Source of the DNA: Undibacterium piscinae
GTDB lineage: Bacteria > Pseudomonadota > Gammaproteobacteria > Burkholderiales > Burkholderiaceae_D
Direction of reading: 5' to 3'
Assembly (NCBI GenBank): GCA_003970805.2
Contig: CP051152.1
Location: forward strand, 1,550,001 to 1,614,000
DNA length: 64,000 nucleotides
Shown: positions 18,084 through 26,609 of the stretch, in pieces
Position numbering within the stretch: the first letter of the stretch is position 1
How the letters are laid out: every line of letters starts with the position of its first letter
Notes under the pieces: model-generated
Databases searched by the model: none
Told to the model about the DNA's origin: nothing
The model's input: only the letters and a program-made list of their open reading frames with translations
Translations under genes and position numbers: made by a program

Positions 18084-18464
18084 ATGAAATTATTTTTTAG
18101 ACTGCTGCGCGCCGTGCTTGGACCTGTTTTGCTGCTCAAGGAGTGGCTGACCCGTCCGAAGGGCGTATCGCGGGTCTACGCAGAACAAGCTCGCATTGAT
18201 CTGCTCTGTGAAAAACTGGCGCTATACCAGTTCAAAACCTGCCCGTTTTGCATCAAGGTACGTCAGGAAATGCGCCGTCTGTCGCTGAATATAGAATTGC
18301 GCGATGCCCAGCACAATCCGGAAAACCGCCAGGCCTTACTTGAGCAAGGCGGCAGTCCTAAGGTGCCTTGCCTGAGAATCACGAATCCGGACGGCAGCAG
18401 TACATGGATGTATGAATCGAAAGATATCATCGCTTATTTGCGCAAGCAATTTGGCCGCCCTTAA
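18084..18464 (+). CDS. Glutaredoxin-domain protein with N-terminal membrane segment
   Basis: A protein of 126 residues. An N-terminal hydrophobic stretch (MKLFFRLLRAVLGPVLLL) is followed by a glutaredoxin fold: the redox motif CPFC at about residue 53 (LYQFKTCPFCIKVRQEMRR), the cis-Pro loop GSPKVPCL, and the C-terminal YESKDIIAYLRKQF helix that helps bind glutathione. It should act in thiol-disulfide exchange at the membrane. The start at 18084 is chosen over an in-frame ATG at 18048 because it opens the conserved hydrophobic N-terminus. The gene stands alone between pepD and a convergent response regulator. Confidence 0.85.
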   Translation: MKLFFRLLRAVLGPVLLLKEWLTRPKGVSRVYAEQARIDLLCEKLALYQFKTCPFCIKVRQEMRRLSLNIELRDAQHNPENRQALLEQGGSPKVPCLRITNPDGSSTWMYESKDIIAYLRKQFGRP

Positions 18465-18507
18465 ATACAGACGCATGAATGCGGGCTTGCGTAAATTTAA
18501 CTCGCGC

Positions 18508-19044
18508 TCAACGCGAGTGGCGGATCAGGCTAATCAGATCCCCTAAGCGCTCACGCGAGATAGGTTTCTCTATGGTTGCCCGCACTCTCAAGCCTTGCAA
18601 CCTGGCGAGTTTCTCAGCGAGCTTGAGACTAGATGCCTTGTAATTGGCCAGCGCCCACTCACCCGATTCGGGCGCTTGCTGGTTATAGCTGGAAATAATC
18701 ACCACATCACCCGTATAGCGTTTTGCCGCCATATTGCTGAGAAACTGAAATCCATCCATGCCCGGCATGCATAAATCGCAGAGCAGCAAATTCGGTTTAG
18801 GGTCGGCTGTCATAAAAATCTCTAGCCCGCGCTGGCCGGAGCCTGCGACATAAACTTCACCGATACCCAACTCACTGAGCATCTCTTTGAGTAACTCGCA
18901 CATATACGCATCATCATCGACCAGCAATATATACAAAGGTGCTAACTGCGACAAAGGTGCTAACTGCGACAAAGGTGCTAACTGCGCTTGTGGCAATACA
19001 TTGTGGCTAACGGCAACTGTTGCTAATTGAGTGGAATTAAGCAT
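18508..19044 (-). CDS. Single-domain response regulator (CheY-like)
   Basis: A 178-residue protein with one receiver domain and no output domain. The acidic pocket is VDDDAYMCELL, the phospho-accepting aspartate is in LLLCDLCMPGMDGFQF, the switch Ser/Thr region is VVIISSYN and the conserved lysine is in ATIEKPIS. Between residues 20 and 37 the sequence QLAPLS is repeated two and a half times, encoded by an 18-bp tandem repeat, giving an odd N-terminal extension. Such proteins relay phosphate or act by protein contact. No kinase gene is adjacent. Confidence 0.85.
   Translation of the reverse strand: MLNSTQLATVAVSHNVLPQAQLAPLSQLAPLSQLAPLYILLVDDDAYMCELLKEMLSELGIGEVYVAGSGQRGLEIFMTADPKPNLLLCDLCMPGMDGFQFLSNMAAKRYTGDVVIISSYNQQAPESGEWALANYKASSLKLAEKLARLQGLRVRATIEKPISRERLGDLISLIRHSR
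18933..18986. repeat. Three tandem copies of an 18-bp unit within the response regulator gene
   Basis: The unit ACAAAGGTGCTAACTGCG occurs three times without a break. It is in frame, so changes in copy number would lengthen or shorten the protein N-terminus by six residues without breaking the gene. Confidence 0.9.
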
Positions 19045-19260
19045 GATGTCCGCGCGAAGAGAGGTTGACAGTGTTCAAGAGTATAGACAAATTTCATCGG
19101 TTTTTTTTGAAAAAATACGGTAAATGCGACAGCCAATCCCAGTGCGGCTTACAGCCCGAAATACGGCCACGAGGCGCACCGCTATTACCTATTTTTTTAG
19201 GATAAATGTCACTATTGAGGGATACAGGCAAATAGACGCGTAGACAAGAATAAGAACTTG

Positions 19261-19351
19261 AATGAAAAACTTTCACCGCATAGGCGCAATGAACGCAGAG
19301 AAAAACGAGAAACTGCGACTCTGCGCCTTTGCGGCAAAAGCCTTTTATCAC
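19261..19351. repeat. Dispersed palindromic repeat (CTCTGCGCCTYTGCGG type), copy 1
   Basis: This stretch in the 458-base gap upstream of the MFS gene contains CTCTGCGCCTTTGCGGCAAAAGCCTTTTATC. Its reverse complement matches the element at 43497-43578, sharing GATAAAAGGCTTTTGCCGCA and the CTCTGCG arms. It is an imperfect inverted repeat of a kind seen widely in intergenic regions. Nothing else was recognised in the gap. Confidence 0.7.
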
Positions 19352-19502
19352 TAGCAGGGTGAACAGTTGCAGATAGCTGCCTGCAGGGATTTCTTCCGGG
19401 CACAATCGAAACATATTTTTCCATGCAACTTCTGTATGATGACGAGGTCTCACGTGGCTCTGCCCGGCGATTCTGCAGCGCACGCCAACACCAGCTCATA
19501 TC

Positions 19503-20759
19503 ATGTCCAACAAAGCCTTCAATCCTGTCTTTAATTCTTACCTGATCTACATAGGCGTGGCACTCGCCTCGGCCGGGGTTGCCTTGTACACGCCTTTAAT
19601 CGTATCGGAAACCGGCAAAAACTTTTCCGGCACCTGGGCGGCGGCGATCTTATTCGGCCTCAATCTGGGACGCGTGGCCGGCTCCTATCTGGGCGGCCGC
19701 TTTCCGCGCATGGCCAATCACCCGCTGGCGGTGTCGGGCAATATCTTGCTCGAAGGCATAGCCTTGTATTGCATGGCCTACCTGCAACAAGCCTGGGCGC
19801 TGGCCTTATTTGCGGTATTGGCAGGTTTGGGCAGCGGTTTGTCGTTTCCCGGCCTGAAAAACTATTTACTAAAGCTCAAGGACCTCGACCAGGCCTCGCT
19901 GTTTAGCCGGCTGGCGTTTGCGATACGTATGGGACTGGTAGGCGGCTACCTGCTCGCTTCATGGGTGCCTATCCATAGCCTGAAGATGGTGTTTTTGTTT
20001 GTACTTATCAGCTTTATCGCCTATAGCGTTTTCATGCTGTACGCCATGCGCGCCATCAGCCGCCACGAAGCCCAGAGCCTGGCGCTGGCAGCGCTCCACA
20101 ATCAGCCAGCTTCGCGACATGCTGAGGCTCGGCATCAGGCCGCGGATAACCTGGCGCCGGCTAAACTTCCCTTGATGTTCCACTTGTCGAATGCGGCGTT
20201 CTGGTGTTTTGCGATACAGCCCATGATAGGCTTTAGTTTGCACATCCCTCAATTTACGCCAGAAATTCCGGTCTCCACACCGTTCTGGCTGGCCGCGCTG
20301 GTCATCATTTTTTTCCAGATCCCGGTATCCAAACGTGCCGTGCGCACGCGTGATCATTTCCGTTTTTTACGGATAGGCTATGGCTGCCTGTTCCTCAGTT
20401 TTGCTCTGATGGTGTTCGCCGGTCAATACGCCAGCGCGGTGATTGCTTCGGCTATCTTGCTATCGTTCGGCCAGGTTTTTTACGGCCCCTCGTTTGACGT
20501 GGTGATCGCCCGCTTTGCCGACAGCTCTCCGGAACAAACCGGCAAGCTGATGTCGCAGCAAATGCTCTACCAAAGCATAGGCACCATGGTCGGCAGCCTG
20601 ATCGGCGGGGTCTTGTTTGACTTGGCCCAGCGGCTACAGATGACTGGCCTGAACTGGCTACTACTGGCATTGGGAAGCCTGTGGATGATGTTTTTAAGCA
20701 AGAACAAAATCCCCGATCTTGCTATCGTTCGGCCAGGTTTTTTACGGCCCCTCGTTTGA
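19503..20759 (+). CDS. MFS transporter, sugar-efflux/YfcJ-like
   Basis: A major facilitator protein of 418 residues with about 12 hydrophobic segments. The N-terminal half has LFGLNLGRVAGSYLGGRFPR and AVLAGLGSGLSFPGLKNYLLKL; the second half begins near residue 225 after a hydrophilic central loop. A late segment, QVFYGPSFDVVIARF...GKLMSQQMLYQSIGTMVGSLIGG, is typical of the family. Substrate unknown. The last 14 residues (LAIVRPGFLRPLV) are not native. From about 20716 the gene runs into a decayed second copy of its own segment 20457-20592 and stops in the new frame, so the true C-terminus has been replaced. Confidence 0.8.
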   Translation: MSNKAFNPVFNSYLIYIGVALASAGVALYTPLIVSETGKNFSGTWAAAILFGLNLGRVAGSYLGGRFPRMANHPLAVSGNILLEGIALYCMAYLQQAWALALFAVLAGLGSGLSFPGLKNYLLKLKDLDQASLFSRLAFAIRMGLVGGYLLASWVPIHSLKMVFLFVLISFIAYSVFMLYAMRAISRHEAQSLALAALHNQPASRHAEARHQAADNLAPAKLPLMFHLSNAAFWCFAIQPMIGFSLHIPQFTPEIPVSTPFWLAALVIIFFQIPVSKRAVRTRDHFRFLRIGYGCLFLSFALMVFAGQYASAVIASAILLSFGQVFYGPSFDVVIARFADSSPEQTGKLMSQQMLYQSIGTMVGSLIGGVLFDLAQRLQMTGLNWLLLALGSLWMMFLSKNKIPDLAIVRPGFLRPLV

Positions 20760-20848
20760 CTGGTGATCGCTGACTAGCGCGCTCTTGGAACAACCGGCAA
20801 GCTGATGTCGCAGCAAATGCCTACCAAAGCATAGGCACCATGGTCGGA
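20716..20848 (+). repeat. Decayed partial duplication of the MFS gene (copy of 20457-20592)
   Basis: The first 45 bases match exactly (ATCTTGCTATCGTTCGGCCA onward). Then small deletions and substitutions accumulate, and the match resumes at GGCAAGCTGATGTCGCAGCA and ATAGGCACCATGGTCGG before ending at 20848. The duplicated segment lies about 260 bases downstream of the original in the same orientation. The scatter of short deletions is unusual for a fresh duplication. Confidence 0.85.
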
Positions 20849-20985
20849 TTCGAGGCTGCGCGTTTAAGTTGGTAAGCCTTGGCTTCTTGCTCAGTCTGCA
20901 AAGCTAAACTCTCAGCCTTACTCGGCACAGGCTTGCAGTTATAACAAATGGTATTACTCGGAAACGCGAGAGAAGAAATGCTCAT
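20821..20985 (-). CDS. Small ORF cut by the MFS duplication (54 aa)
   Basis: A minus-strand frame starting MSISSLAFPSNTICYNCKP carries a CxxC pair and a Lys/Glu/Gln-rich helix, then runs into the duplicated MFS sequence (PTMVPMLW) and stops. The first 45 codons look protein-like, the end does not, so this may be the 5' remnant of a gene truncated when the duplication formed. No clear ribosome site was seen. The spacer from 20986 to 21182 shows no gene. Confidence 0.3.
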   Translation of the reverse strand: MSISSLAFPSNTICYNCKPVPSKAESLALQTEQEAKAYQLKRAASNPTMVPMLW

Positions 20986-21182
20986 AATAGTACTTTCGCA
21001 AAAATATTGAACTCTGGCAAAACTGCCGGGCTGACTATCAAGCTTTAGTCTGAGTAGATTACGATTGCTTACAGAAATTGAAAAAGAAATGATTTACACT
21101 GAACGCTACAAAAACTGAGTGCGGACGCCGTTTTTTAGCAGCGAGGTTGGCGACTTAGTCTAATTTTCAGAAGGAATTTCTC

Positions 21183-21779
21183 GTGTCTTATTTTAAATAC
21201 CATGCAGTTTTCGCCTTAACTCTGACGCTAGTTGCATGCGGTGGTGGCAGTGAATCCAGCTCGACGGCCCCAGTGACACCACCGGTCACACCGGTCGTTC
21301 CTCCAGTAATCACACCTAGCGTGCCTGGAGCAGCACTGGAAGCGGCAAAGACGTGTAATTTACCCAATTTCCAGCAAGAATTAATGACTTTGATCAATCA
21401 GGCCAGAGCCACTAGCCGCCTGTGCGGCAGTACCTCTTATCCGGCAGCGCCAGCATTAGTCTGGAATAGCAAATTATTTGATGCCGCAGCGGGGCATTCT
21501 GCCGATATGGCAAATAAGAATTATTTTTCACACACTAGCCAGGATGGCCGTAGCTTTGGCCAACGCCTGGCAGCGGCTGGCTATACCGGTTCTAGCATCG
21601 CAGAAAATATTGCGGCCGGCCAAGCCACACTCGCCTCGGCCATGGATGGCTGGATCGCCAGCGAAGGACATTGCCGCAACATCATGAGCGCTAGCTATAC
21701 CGAAGTGGGCTTAGCATGCGTGAGCTCTAGCACGGCGAGCTATCGCACGTATTGGACTATGGATCTGGGTCATCCTTAA
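21183..21779 (+). CDS. CAP/SCP-domain lipoprotein
   Basis: A 198-residue exported protein. It starts at a GTG (21183) eight bases after AGAAGGA. The signal sequence ends in the lipobox LTLVACGGG, followed by a Pro/Thr/Val-rich linker (about residues 20-50) and a CAP domain of the bacterial YkwD type. Landmarks are LINQARATSRLCG; LVWNSKLFDAAAGHSADMANKNYFSHTSQDGRSFGQRL, with the paired His positions; and IAENIAAGQ. Function in bacteria is poorly known; a surface role is likely. Its 3' end overlaps the 3' end of the convergent queG by four bases. Confidence 0.9.
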   Translation: MSYFKYHAVFALTLTLVACGGGSESSSTAPVTPPVTPVVPPVITPSVPGAALEAAKTCNLPNFQQELMTLINQARATSRLCGSTSYPAAPALVWNSKLFDAAAGHSADMANKNYFSHTSQDGRSFGQRLAAAGYTGSSIAENIAAGQATLASAMDGWIASEGHCRNIMSASYTEVGLACVSSSTASYRTYWTMDLGHP

Positions 21780-22741
21780 ATGCCAGAAAAAGCGCCCATG
21801 CCCACCGCCAGATTGCGCAGCCAGCGTTCATGGCCGATGCGACGGATAGGACTGCCTTCGAGCTTACGCATGAATTCCGCTTCGCTCCAGGCGAACAGAC
21901 TGCTCATGGAAGCACTGTCCAGGCCATTGCGCACCTCAAAATCATTGACGCTGGCGCGTTGGGCAAATTTATTCCAGGGGCAATACAACTGACAATCATC
22001 ACACCCATACACGCGGTTACCGATCAAAGGGCGCAACTCAACCGGGATGCTGCCGTGCAGCTCTATGGTCAGGTAAGAAATGCAGCGGCGGGCGTCAAGC
22101 TGATAAGGTGCCAGAATCGCCTGAGTCGGGCAGACATCGATACAGGAACGACACTGGCCACAATGATTGCTGATCGCCTGGTCGACCGGCAGCGGAATAT
22201 CCACCAGAATCTCACCAAGAAAAAACATAGAGCCGGCATCACGATTGAGCAACAAGGTATGCTTGCCGCGCCAGCCCATGCCGGACTTTTCCGCGAGCGC
22301 CACTTCCATGACCGGTGCCGAATCGGTAAACACGCGATAGCCAAACTCGCCTATCCGTTCCTGGATACGTTCGGCCAGTTGCTGCAGCCGATTGCGGATC
22401 ACCTTGTGATAGTCACGCCCGCGCGCATACACTGAAATCACCGCAGTGTCGGCAGCATGTTGCCGCTCTTTGGTGCGCCAGTCGGCATCATCCGATTCGG
22501 GCAGGTAATTCATGCGGGCGGATATCACCCGTATCGTACCCGGCACCAGTTCATCGGGGCGCGAGCGTTTGCTGCCGTGCGCTGCCATATACGCCATCTC
22601 GCCGTGATAGCCGGCATCCAGCCATGCCTGAAAGCCAGCCTCTACATGGCTGAGGTCGACGTCGGTAATCCGCACATCGGCAAAACCGGCATCGCGGCCC
22701 CACTGTTTAATTTCCTGGGCTAACTGAAGATAATCGCTCAT
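21776..22741 (-). CDS. queG: Epoxyqueuosine reductase (C-terminus short)
   Basis: QueG reduces epoxyqueuosine to queuosine in tRNA, using cobalamin and two 4Fe-4S clusters. Visible are the N-terminal domain, the VFTDSAPVMEVALAEKSGMGW motif, and two ferredoxin-type cysteine clusters: CGQCRSCIDVCPTQAI, and CISYLTIE...YGCDDCQLYCPWN. The family normally continues past RWLRNLAV with a HEAT-like C-terminal part of about 50 residues. Here it ends at GMGAFSGI, overlapping the convergent CAP gene, so the C-terminus has probably been lost. The start overlaps the stop of the glucokinase-RpiR gene (ATGA), which makes the two translationally coupled. Confidence 0.9.
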   Translation of the reverse strand: MSDYLQLAQEIKQWGRDAGFADVRITDVDLSHVEAGFQAWLDAGYHGEMAYMAAHGSKRSRPDELVPGTIRVISARMNYLPESDDADWRTKERQHAADTAVISVYARGRDYHKVIRNRLQQLAERIQERIGEFGYRVFTDSAPVMEVALAEKSGMGWRGKHTLLLNRDAGSMFFLGEILVDIPLPVDQAISNHCGQCRSCIDVCPTQAILAPYQLDARRCISYLTIELHGSIPVELRPLIGNRVYGCDDCQLYCPWNKFAQRASVNDFEVRNGLDSASMSSLFAWSEAEFMRKLEGSPIRRIGHERWLRNLAVGMGAFSGI

Positions 22742-24657
22742 CGGCTATGGGAGGTCAGGCGTGCCAGCGGCGCAGACAAACTCACGCCGGGAGCCGCATT
22801 ACGCGCTTCTTTTTTAGTTTCAGATTTCGATCTTGCCAGGTGAGGCTCATCAAGCCGTTCATCGGCTTCGCCACCCAACAAATGCGCGCCAGCAGGATTG
22901 CGTTGCATCGCCACCCCAACCGCTAAAATATCGATGACCAGCAAATGCAGGATACGGCTAATCATCGGTAAGTGCGTCGAAATATCTTCGACATGATCGA
23001 CGATCAAGGTCGCATCCGCCTTGCGCGCCAGCGGTGACTGGCTGGCGGTGATGGCGATCACGTAAGCGCCACGTTCACGCGCCTTGTCCGCCACTTCGAG
23101 TAACTCTGCCATACGTCCGGCACTACTAATAATCACCGCAACGTCACGCGGCTTTAGCACGCCCGCCGCCAGCAACTGCAAGCGCGGATCGGTGTAGGCT
23201 CCGCTGGAAACCCCGAAACGCAAGAACTTGTACTGCGCATCCTGTGCCACGACACCATAATGACCCACAGCGAAAAACTCGACGCGATTCGCCTGTAGTA
23301 ACAAGGCGATGGCGCGGTCTATCATTTCGCGATTGAGCTGGCTACGCACTTGCAAAATGGCCGATGCGGTATTCCCCAAGACCTTGGCACCGAGCTCCAG
23401 CATGGAATCGTCATGCGTGACCTGGGTATGCGTCACCGGTACGGTACCGGTCAAGCCTGAAGCCAGGCGCAACTTGAAATCGGACAAGCCCTCACAACCT
23501 AATGAGCGACAGAAGCGGATGACGGTAGGCTGGCTCACTTGTGCCGCTTTGGAAATCTCGGCAATCGGATCGTTGAGCGCCGCACGCGGATGCGCCAGCA
23601 CATACTCGGCTACGCGTAATTCGGCACGCGACAATTCGCTGCGGGCACGACGTATCTGACCAAGAATCGCCGAACCTGGTGTGGTGGTAATCGTGCGCAA
23701 CTGCGCTTCCAGAATCGCTGATACACCGATAAAGGTCGCATGTTCAGCGGTGATGACATAAGTAGGAATCGCTGCCAGATAAGAGCTGAAACGCCCCTTA
23801 TCCTCAAAACGGGCACGGAACGGTGAGGCAGCAAAATAGCTGCCCAGGCGTGGCACGATGCCGCCGCCGATATAAATACCACCGAGTGCGCCCAGCGTCA
23901 CCGCCAGATTCGCGGCGGCGGTTCCCAGCAAACTACAAAACACTTCCAGCGTTTCGACACAAACAGGATCAGTGCCGTCAAGACCGCGCTGGGTAATCTC
24001 GGGCGCAGCCAGATCCTGGCTCGCCACACCGGCATAATCGGCCAGCGCACGATAAATCAATTCCAGCCCCGAGCCTGACAACAAACGTTCAAATGAGACA
24101 TGCTCGTAGGATTTCCACGCATATTGCAAGACCGCAAGCTCACGCTCGTTACAAGGTGAAAAACTGCTATGCCCGCCTTCGGAGCCTAAAGAAATCCAGC
24201 CATCAGCCATAGGAATCAAGCCTGACACGCCCAATCCGCTGCCCGGTCCCAGCAATCCGATCACGCTTTTTTTGCTGGTATCACCACCACCTACCTGGCA
24301 CATTTCCGCAGCATCGAGCCTAGGTACCGCCATTGCCAGCGCGGTAAAGTCATTAACGATCAGCAGCGTATCGAAGCCTAGCTGCAAACGCGTCTGCTCT
24401 ATCGAAAATTGCCAGTGATAATTGGTCATGCTAACCCTGTCGCCATCGACAGGATTAGCGATAGCCACGGCAGCATGCTCAATATGCAGAGGCGCGACGA
24501 TACTCAGGTAGGCACTAACGGCAGATTGAAAATCAGGATAATCGGCACAGCGCAGCGAAACGATGCGCTCGAAATTGCCTTTCTCCGTCTCCAAAGCAAA
24601 ACGGGCATAAGTGCCGCCGATATCAGCGATCAGCCTGGGGCTATCAAAAGAAACCAT
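22738..24657 (-). CDS. glk: Bifunctional glucokinase / RpiR-type (HexR-like) regulator
   Basis: A 639-residue fusion. Residues 1-325 are a glucokinase: LIADIGGTYARFALE, VNDFTALAMAVPRL, LLGPGSGLGVSGL, EGGHSSFSP and GGIYIGGGIVPRLG, which converts glucose to glucose-6-phosphate. Residues 340-420 are an RpiR helix-turn-helix (VAEYVLAHPRAALNDPIAEISKAAQVSQPTVIRFCRSLG) and residues 470-590 a SIS domain (VEFFAVGHYGVVAQDAQYKF, VAVIISSAGRMAEL, VIAITASQSPLARKA). The regulator half resembles HexR, which controls glucose and Entner-Doudoroff genes in response to a phosphosugar. The fusion is known from other Burkholderiales. TGTAGT-type inverted repeats lie upstream of this gene and of other genes in the island. 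Confidence 0.93.
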   Translation of the reverse strand: MVSFDSPRLIADIGGTYARFALETEKGNFERIVSLRCADYPDFQSAVSAYLSIVAPLHIEHAAVAIANPVDGDRVSMTNYHWQFSIEQTRLQLGFDTLLIVNDFTALAMAVPRLDAAEMCQVGGGDTSKKSVIGLLGPGSGLGVSGLIPMADGWISLGSEGGHSSFSPCNERELAVLQYAWKSYEHVSFERLLSGSGLELIYRALADYAGVASQDLAAPEITQRGLDGTDPVCVETLEVFCSLLGTAAANLAVTLGALGGIYIGGGIVPRLGSYFAASPFRARFEDKGRFSSYLAAIPTYVITAEHATFIGVSAILEAQLRTITTTPGSAILGQIRRARSELSRAELRVAEYVLAHPRAALNDPIAEISKAAQVSQPTVIRFCRSLGCEGLSDFKLRLASGLTGTVPVTHTQVTHDDSMLELGAKVLGNTASAILQVRSQLNREMIDRAIALLLQANRVEFFAVGHYGVVAQDAQYKFLRFGVSSGAYTDPRLQLLAAGVLKPRDVAVIISSAGRMAELLEVADKARERGAYVIAITASQSPLARKADATLIVDHVEDISTHLPMISRILHLLVIDILAVGVAMQRNPAGAHLLGGEADERLDEPHLARSKSETKKEARNAAPGVSLSAPLARLTSHSR

Positions 24658-24863
24658 GTAGTTCCAATTCTTTATTGGTAAAAAAGTAAATGCTTAGTAA
24701 GTGCGTGGATATGCTGTCTAAGCGCTAGACGCCTACCTGCCGGGAGAAAACATATTTTCGGTTTTCTGTATTCGCCACTTCTTTATTTCTCAAGGGAAAC
24801 ATTATAATTTATTGCCAGATTTTTTTATATGGCTCGCTAATCGCATAATCAAACGCCTGATAT

Positions 24864-24878
24864 TGTAGTCCTGCTAGA
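24864..24878. promoter_or_regulatory. HexR-like operator candidate, site A (TGTAGT-cct-GCTAGA)
   Basis: A 15-base inverted repeat with one mismatch in the second half-site, about 210 bases upstream of the glucokinase-RpiR start. It shares the TGTAGT half-site and three-base spacer with sites at 25162, 25340 and 41325. Confidence 0.4.
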
Positions 24879-25161
24879 TCAACAGTGAAAGACGTTCCCT
24901 GTACTTAGCACTATTTCAATATCATTCTCTTTCAGGCTTTTGTATTATTTTACTATTTAAACAATAAAATAGACGTCAACATTGCGCTGATTTTAACTCT
25001 TGCTTGATGGCATAAGCCAGACAACTTGCTCAAACGCGATAAGCCGGCAAACCACATTGACCGTTTCATTTTTTCTTATTGAAGAATGAAATTTACGGTA
25101 TCGCAATATTTATCAATACTTATCAATCTCTCGCAATAAATCTCAATAACGCTCAATATTT

Positions 25162-25176
25162 CGTAATATAACTACA
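25162..25176. promoter_or_regulatory. HexR-like operator candidate, site B (TGTAGT-tat-ATTACG)
   Basis: Read on the minus strand, the half-sites TGTAGT and ATTACG have the same geometry as the published HexR consensus (TGTAAT, three A/T, ATTACA), with one mismatch at the last base. It lies in the divergent glucokinase region. Confidence 0.45.
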
Positions 25177-25339
25177 TATGCATATTCAACTGCAGATAGA
25201 TACGCATCTCTGCGTAGTACTTAATAAGAGCACTTATTAGATAACAAAAAAAACATGGGTGGCTATAGCTTATTAAAAAGCATCAAATACTTAAGTCTAT
25301 TTAAATAAAAATCAAGCTACAAAGCGATTGTGTTTAATG

Positions 25340-25354
25340 TGTAGTTTTGCTACA
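25340..25354. promoter_or_regulatory. HexR-like operator candidate, site C (TGTAGT-ttt-GCTACA)
   Basis: An inverted repeat with five perfect base pairs per arm (TGTAG/CTACA), 88 bases upstream of the second glucokinase start, a position suited to promoter control. Confidence 0.5.
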
Positions 25355-25441
25355 TTACGTTTCACGATGAAGATTGTTTTAATTGGACATGCAATTTGAT
25401 ATGCGCCCCCCTTACCTACTAGCCCGAGGAATTTTGCAGTA

Positions 25442-26449
25442 ATGACAGGTACATTGACGAACCCACCCCGCCCGCCAAGCTTCCCTTGGTTGCTGGCCGA
25501 TATCGGTGGCAGTAACGCCCGCTTTGGCCTGATGCTGGACAATCACGCCTGTGTGCAACACGTAAGAACCATTCCTGTCGCGGAACACGCCGATCCGGTC
25601 GGCGCGGTACGAACTTACCTCAGCGAGGTAGCAATCGCTATGGGGGACCAATTTCAGCCGCCGCGCAAAGCGGCATTTGCGGTAGCCACCGCGGTCACAG
25701 GTGACCAGATTAGCTTTACCAATAGCCACTGGAGTTTTTCCAGATCGTCGGTAGCCAAGGAAATCGGTCTTCAGACGTTTTTGGTGATCAATGATTTCGA
25801 AGCCCTGGCCTTGTCCTTACCGCGTCTGAGCACGGCACAATTGCGACCGCATCAGCAGATGCCACCGGCCACGGGTACGCTTGCCGTGATTGGCCCAGGC
25901 ACCGGTCTGGGTGTCTCCGGCGTAATTCAAACCGCTGGCGGTTGGCTGGCCTTACCCTGCGAAGGCGGCCATGTAACACTGGCCGCCAGCAACGATTTCG
26001 AAAGTGCCTTGCTATCGCAGGTACGTCAGACTCATGCACACGTTTCCGCAGAGCGCCTGCTCTCCGGCATAGGCTTACCGGTGCTGCACGGCGCGATTGC
26101 CAAGCTGCGCGGTATCGACAGTGCCAATTTGACTGCAGAACTCATTGTCGAACGCGGCTTGGATCGCAGCGACCCCATCTGCTCGGAAACCATCGATACT
26201 TTCTGCGCCCTACTCGGTAGTTTCGCCGGCAATGTCGCGCTGACCTTGGGTGCACGCGGCGGTGTCTATATCGGCGGCGGTATCGTGCCACGCCTTGGCG
26301 ATCGGTTTTTCACCTCGCGTTTCCGTGAGTGCTTCGAAGCCAAAGGCCGCTTCAGCAACTATCTGGAATACATCCCTACCGCATTGATTACCGATACCTT
26401 AGCCGCCCTGACCGGCGCCGCTTTCGCGATAGAACAGAGCGAACTATGA
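25442..26449 (+). CDS. glk: Glucokinase (second copy)
   Basis: A 335-residue ROK-independent bacterial glucokinase of the Glk family. It is clearly paralogous to the kinase half of the neighbouring fusion: WLLADIGGSNARFGLM for ATP binding, FLVINDFEALALSLPRL, VIGPGTGLGVSGVI, CEGGHVTLA and GGVYIGGGIVPRLGDRF. It phosphorylates intracellular glucose released from maltodextrins. It is divergent from the fusion gene and convergent with the pullulanase gene. It is probably regulated from the operator-like repeat at 25340. The family catalytic residues around the ND and EGGH motifs are present. Confidence 0.93.
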   Translation: MTGTLTNPPRPPSFPWLLADIGGSNARFGLMLDNHACVQHVRTIPVAEHADPVGAVRTYLSEVAIAMGDQFQPPRKAAFAVATAVTGDQISFTNSHWSFSRSSVAKEIGLQTFLVINDFEALALSLPRLSTAQLRPHQQMPPATGTLAVIGPGTGLGVSGVIQTAGGWLALPCEGGHVTLAASNDFESALLSQVRQTHAHVSAERLLSGIGLPVLHGAIAKLRGIDSANLTAELIVERGLDRSDPICSETIDTFCALLGSFAGNVALTLGARGGVYIGGGIVPRLGDRFFTSRFRECFEAKGRFSNYLEYIPTALITDTLAALTGAAFAIEQSEL

Positions 26450-26513
26450 AGAGTGGCCGCTGATCAGCTTGATCGCGACAAGATTCCTTTCCGCTTTCAG
26501 AATAATCAGCGAT

Positions 26514-26554
26514 AAAAAATGGCACGAAGAATTGATTCTTCCTGCCATTTTTTT
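26514..26554. terminator. Bidirectional terminator between glk and pullulanase gene
   Basis: A long hairpin (AAAAAATGGCA, then GAAGAAT pairing with ATTCTTC, then TGCCATTTTTTT) with one C-C mismatch. It carries an A run on the left and a T run on the right, so it can end transcripts from both convergent genes. Confidence 0.85.
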
Positions 26555-26609
26555 GCTCATTTAAGTCTCAGGAAAATTTCAGGGCATTTTCAGGAAGGTC
26601 CGTCGCTCG

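Larger units (their letters stand above)
24658..25441. other. Long A+T-rich divergent regulatory region between two glucokinase genes
   Basis: About 780 bases without a credible gene. The base composition is markedly A+T rich compared with the flanks, with CAATA-rich runs near 25095-25170. It contains three TGTAGT-N3-NCTACA-like inverted repeats (24864, 25162, 25340). Promoters for both divergent glucokinase genes should lie here. Confidence 0.6.

Noticed and set aside
25080..25200. CAATA-rich run that looks like an iteron array or origin
   Set aside because: The units are irregular in spacing and sequence, and no replication gene lies nearby.
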